Shown one piece after another: positions 30,347 to 35,703 of a stretch of 35,703 nt of DNA (its first letter is position 1; the number at the start of each line of letters is the position of its first letter). The notes under the pieces were generated by a model. The model worked only from the letters and a program-made list of their open reading frames with translations, did no database searches and was not told the origin of the DNA. The translations under genes were made by a program, and so were the position numbers. The stretch is from Bacteroidota bacterium. GTDB taxonomy: Bacteria; Bacteroidota; Ignavibacteria; UBA10030; UBA8401. The stretch lies in assembly GCA_021796275.1 (NCBI GenBank), contig JAJYOI010000027.1, forward strand, positions 1-35,703, read 5' to 3'.

Positions 30347-30393
30347 GGCTGATCTCAGCCAACAAGATGGCTGATCAGCCATTGGCTGAAGCC
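30347..30393. repeat. Cluster of three GGCTGA-based palindromes
   Basis: GGCTGATCTCAGCC (30347-30360), GGCTGATCAGCC (30369-30380) and GGCTGAAGCC (30384-30393) follow each other. TCAGCC/GGCTGA across ATT (30375-30389) also forms a hairpin. They may be operators for the adjacent MerR-type regulator or a degenerate copy of a hairpin repeat. Confidence 0.55.
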
Positions 30394-30494
30394 TACGCTG
30401 TGTGGAATGGTAGGAAAAAGCAATGATAATTGCAAGCAAAACAGTCATGCACCGCTTAGAATGAACAAAATATCCGATTCTTTTCCTGTTTTCC

Positions 30495-30523
30495 TTGATA
30501 AAATCTTCACACTTCTCTATATT
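30495..30523 (+). promoter_or_regulatory. Promoter of the FAH-M23-channel operon
   Basis: TTGATA (30495-30500) and TATATT (30518-30523) are spaced by exactly 17 bp. Transcription should begin near 30530, which excludes the ATG at 30529 as the start codon of the FAH gene and supports 30616. Confidence 0.7.
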
Positions 30524-30615
30524 GGCGCATGACGCGAAGCGCCACGGCAGTGTTCAGTGCAATCTGCTCTTTGCCGCAAGTCGATTTCCAACTTTTAACA
30601 CCATTATTAAAATCA

Positions 30616-31287
30616 ATGCATACTGTTGTTTTGTTGCCAGACAAAAGAAAAATTCCGGTTGGCAAAATAATCTGTTTGGGAAAAAATTATGCCGAGCATG
30701 CCAAGGAATTTGGCGGCGATGTTCCGAAATCTCCGATCATTTTTTTGAAACCATCAACTGCCATCATTGAAAACGGCGTTGATATAGTTCTTCCGCCGCT
30801 TTCAAAAAATGTTCATCACGAAGTTGAACTCACTGTTCTCATCGGGAGATCAGGGAAGAACATTTCGAAATCGGAAGCAATGAACCATGTGGCAGGTTAC
30901 GGTATTGGCTTGGATATGACGATGCGCGACAAACAATCCGAAGCAAAAAAGGAAGGCAATCCGTGGTCTATTGCAAAAGGATTTGATACCTCTGCGCCGC
31001 TTTCTCCGTTCGTGCCGAAAGCATCAGTTGGCGATCCGTATAATCTTGATATCAAATTAAGTGTGAATGGAAAGCAGCGGCAATATTCGAACACAGGAAA
31101 GATGATTTTTAAGATAGATGAAATTATTGCATTTCTCTCCTTGGCTTTCACGCTTGAAGAAGGAGATGTCATTTTCACAGGAACGCCGGAAGGTGTGGGA
31201 CAGGTCATTGCAAGCGATATTATAGATGCTGAAATTTCCGGCGTCGGTTCATTGCATCATCGCGTGGTTGCGCTGAAAAGCAAGTAA
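30616..31287 (+). CDS. Fumarylacetoacetate hydrolase (FAH) family protein
   Basis: From the ATG at 30616 this is 223 residues, the size of YcgM/FAHD1-type acylpyruvate hydrolases or oxaloacetate decarboxylases. The N-terminus reads KIICLGKNYAEHAKEFG, with metal ligands Glu69 and Glu71 in HHEVELTVLIG and Asp100 in GIGLDMTMRD. FTGTPEGVGQ near the C-terminus is a family hallmark. Spacing of the three ligands matches human FAHD1 as I recall it. The substrate is not determined. The promoter at 30495-30523 supports this start over 30529. The M23 gene follows after 9 bp. Confidence 0.88.
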   Translation: MHTVVLLPDKRKIPVGKIICLGKNYAEHAKEFGGDVPKSPIIFLKPSTAIIENGVDIVLPPLSKNVHHEVELTVLIGRSGKNISKSEAMNHVAGYGIGLDMTMRDKQSEAKKEGNPWSIAKGFDTSAPLSPFVPKASVGDPYNLDIKLSVNGKQRQYSNTGKMIFKIDEIIAFLSLAFTLEEGDVIFTGTPEGVGQVIASDIIDAEISGVGSLHHRVVALKSK

Positions 31288-31296
31288 GCAAGGCGT

Positions 31297-33606
31297 GTGA
31301 AGATTTCTAAAAACATATCGCGGATATTTTTGTTTGCGGGGATGTGCGAGGTGCTGTTAACGTTTCTTGGCGGCGTTCCCAGAAATTCAGGCAATGCGAA
31401 ATCAGAAGCTGCCGCAAAATCTTCGCCGTCCGCATTTGCCTCAGCGATTACTACAGACCTCGATGATTATCTCTGGCCCACAAATACCGATCAGCGCATT
31501 ACATCGAATTTTGCTGAATTCCGTTCGACGCATTTTCACGGCGGCATAGATATTGGAACACATGACAGAACCGGCGCCGAAGTGTACGCGGCACGCGACG
31601 GTTACGTTGTGAGTGTGTCGGTGTCACCGTACGGTTATGGGCGATTTCTTGTGCTTCGTCATTCCGACGGTTATTATACAACGTATGCACATTTGCGCTC
31701 ATTCAATCCGACGCTTGAACGCTTGGTTCATGATGAACAAATGAGAAAAGGAAAATTTTCCGTCAGATTGAAATTTGAACCGCATCAAATTTCTGTACGA
31801 AAAGGAGAGCTTGTTGCATATTCAGGGGAAAGCGGCGCAGGCAGCGCACATCTTCATTTCGAGATTCGTGATGAGAACTTCAATCCGGTTAACCCGCTTT
31901 TATGTCCTGATATCAAAGAAATCGGCGATACGTCGCCGCCGATTTTCCGGCAGTTAGCTGTAGCGCCGCTGGATACAAAATCATTTGTTGATTATGAATT
32001 TTCTCCGCAGCTTTTTCGTGCACGGTACATTAAACGGGGCGTGTACGAAATTCCCGAAGTGATCCGATGCACCGGCATTGTAGGCTTCGAAATTGATGCA
32101 CAAGATAAAAGTGCAGCTTCCCGCTACATGAGAGGGATTTACAAAATTGAATTTCAGGTGGACGGACAAACGTTGTTTCAGTCAGCGCGCAACAAATTTC
32201 CGGTAAACGACACGCGGGAAATCGGATTGGACTATGATTGGATTTTATGGCGGCAGCATCGCGGCGAGTTTGAAAAACTGTACATCGGTCAGGGAAATAC
32301 GCTGCCGTTTTATTCTTCAGCTTCGGCATACAACGGTGTAGTTTCTTCAAATGAAATTTCCGAAGGGAGCCATACTTTTAAAATTTTTGCAACCGATTTT
32401 TCCGGCAATACTTCCGAACTGAGCGGCACGTTTGTATTGAATCACCCTCCCGCCGTTGAAATTCGCGGCATTGTACATGAACGGCTTCATGTTTTTATCC
32501 CGAACCTCGAAAAAGTGCAATCTGTTGAAATTGGCACAAGAAAATTGTCGGCAGTACGCTGGCATACGGAAGAATTTGCCATAAAGGATTTCACCGTTCG
32601 CCATGATTCTCTTCTGATTCCCGTCGACGCTGTCTCGTACGACGTTGTACGGTTGACTGCAAAAAATATGTGGGGAACAAAATCATTTCCATCTTATTTC
32701 TTTCTTAAACGTTCCCATGGTTCCGCGCATGTTTGGATTGAAAAAGAGATTGGTGATACATTTTTGAAGCTCAGTGTTCTTTCTGATATTCCCTTCACAT
32801 ATCCGCCGTTCGCAGAAGTTCAACAAGGCGGAATGATTGCGGTTGTGCCGCTTCATGCCGTTACTGAGACGCGTTATGACGGCGTGTACAGGCTTTCGGA
32901 TTCGTACAGCGGAACATCGTTTATCAAAGCATATTGTGAGACCGGCGTCCGCCGCATTGAAGCATTCGATTCGTTTGAAATTAATTCGATTACGCCGGAC
33001 CATGGCGGCACGCTCTCCTCCGATGACGGCAGCTTTGTTGCCGAATTTCCATCGGGCGCTGTCTATGCGCCGATGCATCTACAGGTTAAGAAAATTGATG
33101 CGGTGACGTACGCGATTGAACCACACGATCAGCTTTTGTGCAGCGGCTACACGGTAACTCTGCATTATCCGACTGACTATGATGGAGGGAGAAACATTGC
33201 GCTTTATATGAGAGATCGCGGCGGCTGGAGTTTTACTCATGCTGAACATGATGCTCGTTCACATGCGTTCATTCTCCGCAATGAACATTCTTTAGGCACG
33301 TTTGGATTATTCACTGATACCGAGGCTCCGGTCATCCGGCGGTGGAGAGCTTCACGGTACAACAGCACTAATCGGCCGTTGTTTTCTTTTTCTGTGCGCG
33401 ACAATTTTTCCGGCATTGATGCCGATGAAATCAATATTTTCATGAACGGAGAGCGCATTATTTCTGAATATGATCCGGAAAAGCGGATTGTCTTTTTCAA
33501 TCCGTTTGAAACCGTTCCGCCGGGACATTACAGTGTTTCAATCGAGGTCAAGGATCGCGCTGGCAATGCGGTGCGCACAACGAAATCATTAACGGTAGTT
33601 CGATGA
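31297..33606 (+). CDS. M23-family peptidase with C-terminal beta domains
   Basis: A 769-residue exported protein that begins with GTG. A signal-like segment (ISRIFLFAGMCEVLLTFLGG) leads to a LytM/M23 domain with His81 and Asp85 in HGGID, YTTYAHLRSF, and His185/His187 in AHLHFEIRD. All zinc and catalytic residues are present, so it is probably an active peptidoglycan endopeptidase. The remaining 550 residues are beta-rich, with Ig-like repeats (FKIFATDFSGNTSELSG, VSIEVKDRAGNAV) and a segment FVAEFPSGAVYAPMHLQVKK. This architecture recurs in Bacteroidota and Chlorobi M23 proteins. Its stop overlaps the channel gene start in ATGA. Confidence 0.88.
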   Translation: MKISKNISRIFLFAGMCEVLLTFLGGVPRNSGNAKSEAAAKSSPSAFASAITTDLDDYLWPTNTDQRITSNFAEFRSTHFHGGIDIGTHDRTGAEVYAARDGYVVSVSVSPYGYGRFLVLRHSDGYYTTYAHLRSFNPTLERLVHDEQMRKGKFSVRLKFEPHQISVRKGELVAYSGESGAGSAHLHFEIRDENFNPVNPLLCPDIKEIGDTSPPIFRQLAVAPLDTKSFVDYEFSPQLFRARYIKRGVYEIPEVIRCTGIVGFEIDAQDKSAASRYMRGIYKIEFQVDGQTLFQSARNKFPVNDTREIGLDYDWILWRQHRGEFEKLYIGQGNTLPFYSSASAYNGVVSSNEISEGSHTFKIFATDFSGNTSELSGTFVLNHPPAVEIRGIVHERLHVFIPNLEKVQSVEIGTRKLSAVRWHTEEFAIKDFTVRHDSLLIPVDAVSYDVVRLTAKNMWGTKSFPSYFFLKRSHGSAHVWIEKEIGDTFLKLSVLSDIPFTYPPFAEVQQGGMIAVVPLHAVTETRYDGVYRLSDSYSGTSFIKAYCETGVRRIEAFDSFEINSITPDHGGTLSSDDGSFVAEFPSGAVYAPMHLQVKKIDAVTYAIEPHDQLLCSGYTVTLHYPTDYDGGRNIALYMRDRGGWSFTHAEHDARSHAFILRNEHSLGTFGLFTDTEAPVIRRWRASRYNSTNRPLFSFSVRDNFSGIDADEINIFMNGERIISEYDPEKRIVFFNPFETVPPGHYSVSIEVKDRAGNAVRTTKSLTVVR

Positions 33607-34784
33607 GAAATAATTTCCGGAGCGTCCGCCAAGCGATTAAGTTCATCAGAAAAAATGAGCTTGCGCAGCTTTCTATTGCGATTATTGCTCTCATTAATAT
33701 TGGCGCATTGCTTGTTTATCTTTCGGAAGAATATAAAAATCATTTGCAATTTACGTCGTTTGGTGATGCGCTATGGTGGGCGGTTGTCACTGTTGCCACA
33801 GTCGGCTATGGCGATAAAGTACCGATCACTGTGTCAGGCCGCATTGTCGGCTCGCTCACCATTATCAGCGGCATGATTCTTATTTCACTATTCACGGCAA
33901 CAATTTCTTCTGTTTTTGTTGCACGAAAAATAAAGGAGAGCCAAGGCTTGCAAGATATTGATTTTACCGGCCACGTCCTCATCTGCGGATGGAATCCGCA
34001 CGTGGAAGAAATTCTTCGCATTTTCGATTTGTTCGGATCAAAAGAAAATGCGATGAAAATTGTTCTGGTGAATGAAGCGCCGCCGGAACGCATGGAAGTT
34101 ATCACGGAAGCATTTCCGCATCTCGATATAAAATTTGTCCGCGGCGATTATACGCGGGAACCTGTGCTTAATCGTGCTGATGCGAAAGAAGCGGCTGCGG
34201 CAATTGTCGTTCCTGATGCGAGCCCTCAAACAGGAACATTGTCCGATGAAAAAACGCTGCTTGCTTTGCTCACGATCAAATCGATCAATCCGAAAGTGAA
34301 AGTGATTACGCATATTATGGATCGTGAAAACCTTCAGCATATCAAACGTGCGAGCGCGGACGAAGTCATTGTGAGTGATCAGCACGTCGGATTTTTTCTT
34401 GCCAATCAGATTCTTTATCCCGGCGCTCCGCAGGTGGCGATGGAGCTCCTGAATTATGAACACGGGAATGATATTCACCGCGTACCAATTCCGGAAGAGT
34501 TCATTGGCAAAGCGTATGGGGAGCTTTTCATCCATTTCAAGAGGACAAAAAATTGGACCGTCATCGGCATTGTTACTGAAGAAGAAACCGTCAGCCTCAA
34601 CGACATCCTTTCACACGACACATCGGCAATCGATGCGTTCATTGAACGGAAGTTCCGCGAAGCCGGCATCAATGTTTCCGAGCGGATGGGAATGCGAGTA
34701 GATGTTAACCCGCCGTTTGATTATCAGATTCAAAAGAAAGATTTAGCGGTCGTTATCGGTACTATCGATTCAGAGACGGTGTAA
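33603..34784 (+). CDS. Two-TM potassium channel with RCK domain
   Basis: A 393-residue inner-membrane potassium channel resembling MthK. TM1 is about 21-40, the selectivity filter TVGYGD at 66-71 and TM2 about 81-105. An RCK/TrkA-N regulatory domain starts near 123 (HVLICGWNPHVEEIL), and FVRGDYTREPVLNRA follows. The second half (FFLANQILYPG to the end) contains a TrkA-C-like lobe. It is coupled by ATGA to the M23 gene. A cyclic-nucleotide-binding protein follows after 11 bp and may gate or regulate it (inference). Confidence 0.93.
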   Translation: MRNNFRSVRQAIKFIRKNELAQLSIAIIALINIGALLVYLSEEYKNHLQFTSFGDALWWAVVTVATVGYGDKVPITVSGRIVGSLTIISGMILISLFTATISSVFVARKIKESQGLQDIDFTGHVLICGWNPHVEEILRIFDLFGSKENAMKIVLVNEAPPERMEVITEAFPHLDIKFVRGDYTREPVLNRADAKEAAAAIVVPDASPQTGTLSDEKTLLALLTIKSINPKVKVITHIMDRENLQHIKRASADEVIVSDQHVGFFLANQILYPGAPQVAMELLNYEHGNDIHRVPIPEEFIGKAYGELFIHFKRTKNWTVIGIVTEEETVSLNDILSHDTSAIDAFIERKFREAGINVSERMGMRVDVNPPFDYQIQKKDLAVVIGTIDSETV

Positions 34785-34795
34785 AAGAGATACCC

Positions 34796-35308
34796 ATGAA
34801 GAAAATTGACATTGAGTTTTTGAAAAAGATACCTCTCTTCGAAGGGCTTCCCGATGAAAAGCTTGAAAGAATAAGGACGCTCATTGTTGATAAAGTGGTT
34901 GATGCGGACAGCACAATTATCAAAGAAGGGGAAAAGGGAAACGAGATGTTTATTCTCCTTGACGGTGAGGTAGAAGTTTCAAAATCTCTTTTGTTGAAAG
35001 TTGCCGGTCACGGGATGAACCAACACGACAAATCATTGATCCGTTTTAACGGAAGCCACTATGCGTTTTTCGGAGAAATGGCTCTTTTCGATGAGAATTC
35101 CGAGCGTTCAGCCAGTGTTATTGCAAAGACAAAATGCACGCTCGCTGTGATTTCGCAGGAATCTTTTTTTCGGCTTGCCGAAGCGGACAACGAAATTGGA
35201 TATTATGTCTTGAAAAACATAGTCAAAATCATCAGCGTGAGGCTTGAGAAAACAACAAAGGATGTTCTCAAACTTACGACCGCGCTCAGTCTTGCGCTGG
35301 AACGGTAG
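34796..35308 (+). CDS. Cyclic-nucleotide-binding-domain protein
   Basis: A 170-residue protein formed of one cNMP-binding beta roll. It has LKKIPLFEGLPDEKLERI, GEKGNEMFILLDGEVEV and the phosphate-binding cassette FFGEMALFDENSERSASV (about 91-108), with the Glu and Arg that hold cyclic nucleotides. A C-terminal helix follows, but no helix-turn-helix, so it is not a CRP-type regulator. It is cotranscribed with the potassium channel gene, 11 bp upstream. An insertion with GHGMNQHDKS between beta strands is unusual. Confidence 0.88.
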   Translation: MKKIDIEFLKKIPLFEGLPDEKLERIRTLIVDKVVDADSTIIKEGEKGNEMFILLDGEVEVSKSLLLKVAGHGMNQHDKSLIRFNGSHYAFFGEMALFDENSERSASVIAKTKCTLAVISQESFFRLAEADNEIGYYVLKNIVKIISVRLEKTTKDVLKLTTALSLALER

Positions 35309-35349
35309 TATTCACGTCAAAAAAAAATTCACTTTTTTTATTTTTTTAT

Positions 35350-35377
35350 TTGACAAACGAAAATTATTTTGTATATT
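35350..35377 (+). promoter_or_regulatory. Promoter of the predicted small RNA
   Basis: TTGACA (35350-35355) and TATATT (35372-35377) are spaced by 16 bp. An A9/T7 tract upstream resembles an UP element. The start would be G35384, exactly the first base of the RNA's closing stem. Confidence 0.8.
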
Positions 35378-35383
35378 AGCATT

Positions 35384-35463
35384 GACCTGTGCAGCAATTC
35401 CTCCCCTGATTGTTGCACACCAAAAGGTCGAGCTCGGTGCCCCCCCACACCGAGCTTTTTTTT
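35384..35463 (+). ncRNA. Predicted small RNA with two C-rich hairpin loops
   Basis: GACC (35384-35387) pairs with GGTC (35426-35429). Inside it, TGTGCAGCAAT (35388-35398) pairs with ATTGTTGCACA (35409-35419) around a TCCTCCCCTG loop. A terminator hairpin follows (35431-35439 with 35448-35456) with loop CCCCCCCA and eight Ts. The RNA is about 80 nt. The loop CCTCC equals the anti-Shine-Dalgarno core of 16S rRNA, so pairing to GGAGG ribosome sites is plausible. Candidate targets in the window are the AGGAGG at 14059-14064 and other weak ribosome sites. It does not match an RNA class I can name with confidence; the two-hairpin-plus-terminator shape is similar to the published Chlorobi-1 motif, which is only a possibility. 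Confidence 0.72.
35431..35463 (+). terminator. Intrinsic terminator of the small RNA
   Basis: AGCTCGGTG/CACCGAGCT with an eight-base loop of seven Cs and an A, then a run of eight Ts (35456-35463). Its position right after the upstream hairpin makes it part of the RNA. Confidence 0.9.
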
Positions 35464-35504
35464 ATGTACTCACGGCTTTTTTTGCTGATTTCATCTGCCC
35501 GAAA

Positions 35505-35541
35505 AACAGAAAAACCCTGACGTTTTTACGCCGGGGCTTTT
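35505..35541 (-). terminator. Probable terminator of the minus-strand tRNA unit
   Basis: AAAACCCTGACGT and ACGCCGGGGCTTTT flank a short T loop, giving an imperfect hairpin. On the minus strand it is followed by TTTTTCTGTTTTTC. It lies about 50 bp downstream of the tRNA fragment. Confidence 0.5.
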
Positions 35542-35587
35542 CGATAGGTAGTAGAATTTTCTGTTATCTCTTTCCCCGTTTTTGGTG

Positions 35588-35640
35588 TGGAGCTGATCGG
35601 GATTGAACCGACGACCTTGGCGCCGCTGGCGCCACGCTCC
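35588..35640 (-). pseudogene. tRNA 3' fragment, copy downstream of a tRNA
   Basis: On the minus strand the T-arm (GTCGG TTCAATC CCGAT), acceptor 3' strand CAGCTCC, discriminator A and a possible anticodon arm TGGCG/CGCCA are visible. The loop between them, CCAGCGG, lacks the universal U33. No matching acceptor 5' strand (GGAGCTG) or D-arm precedes it. It repeats 35667-35703 with one mismatch in the shared part. It is therefore read as a remnant. Confidence 0.65.
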
Positions 35641-35666
35641 CTCGGTTCAGAAACATTATTGATTTG

Positions 35667-35703
35667 TGGAGCTGATCGGGATCGAACCGACGACCTTGGC
35701 GCC
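35667..35703 (-). tRNA. tRNA 3' part, running off the window (type not readable)
   Basis: On the minus strand the visible part ends in T-arm TTCGATC with stem GTCGG/CCGAT, acceptor CAGCTCC and discriminator A. The rest lies beyond the right edge, so the anticodon cannot be read. It is likely the intact gene of which 35588-35640 is a partial copy. No CCA is encoded. Confidence 0.6.

Larger units (their letters stand above)
30303..30615. other. Divergent regulatory region between merR-type and FAH genes
   Basis: A 313-bp region without a supported gene. It contains three GGCTGA-type palindromes (30347-30393) and a plus-strand promoter (30495-30523) with a leader of about 86 nt. An ATG at 30529 opens a frame into the FAH gene but lies at the predicted transcription start. 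Confidence 0.6.

Noticed and set aside
30529-30615. N-terminal extension of the FAH gene from the ATG at 30529
   Set aside because: The predicted transcription start is at about 30530, and the extra 29 residues are not part of the family.
35588-35640. A complete tRNA on the minus strand
   Set aside because: The 3' half is good, but no GGAGCTG acceptor strand or D-arm is present and the anticodon loop lacks U33.
1-35703. CRISPR array or classical insertion sequence
   Set aside because: No regularly spaced repeats and no transposase, integrase or Cas gene were found.

Overview
The window is an ordinary chromosomal segment of a Gram-negative bacterium. Mixed evidence places it in the Bacteroidota/Chlorobi/Ignavibacteria (FCB) neighbourhood. 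Several starts lack a clear Shine-Dalgarno sequence, no CCA is encoded on the tRNAs, and there are many lipoproteins. PTS enzyme I and HPr occur without a transporter. Isopentenyl isomerase is type 2, and a four-helix-bundle (S23/IVP-type) gene sits between housekeeping genes. The lineage is inference; no rRNA is present to confirm it.

Layout. Positions 1-139 hold the tail of an unidentified gene, then a repeat-rich gap. 590-3385 (+) encodes UDP-glucose to UDP-glucuronate to UDP-xylose (ugd, uxs), interrupted by an IVP-type cassette. 3472-13745 (-) is one long co-directional block read from 13745 downward: IPP isomerase, polyprenyl diphosphate synthase, HPr, enzyme I, phosphoglucose/phosphomannose isomerase, a metallopeptidase/propeller/barrel protein, a PQQ-propeller lipoprotein and a PEGA protein. 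14070-18918 (+) has a LamG lipoprotein with its own promoter and leader, a methyltransferase, rlmN, adk and a glycerophosphodiesterase. acpS faces them on the minus strand. 19537-24623 (+) has add, a lipoprotein, an ArsC/Spx-like protein, SixA, glycogen phosphorylase and an unlisted 51-residue membrane protein. 24628-29320 (-) has pyruvate kinase, a penicillin-acylase-family protein and an L,D-transpeptidase. tRNA-Pro(GGG), a GIY-YIG gene and a displaced tRNA 3' half follow. A MerR-type regulator (-) precedes an FAH hydrolase, an M23 peptidase, a 2TM/RCK potassium channel and a cyclic-nucleotide-binding protein (+). The window ends with a predicted small RNA and two copies of a tRNA 3' part (-).

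The most unusual material is between and inside the genes. (1) A 36-37 bp twin-hairpin element lies inside three coding regions (6621-6656, 11821-11856, 17367-17403), always in the same reading frame and with covarying stems. It behaves like the palindromic coding elements known from Rickettsia. (2) A GIY-YIG nuclease gene lies between an intact tRNA-Pro and a second copy of that tRNA's 3' part, the layout of an integrated element. A second tRNA at the window end also has a spare 3' part downstream. (3) An approximately 80-nt RNA at 35384-35463 has a consensus promoter, two hairpins with C-rich loops resembling anti-Shine-Dalgarno sequence, and an intrinsic terminator. (4) A 22-nt palindrome occurs upstream of ugd and inside the displaced tRNA fragment. 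(5) The IVP-type gene is bounded by GTAAATGGTGAA-type repeats that overlap the ugd stop codon and supply its own start codon.
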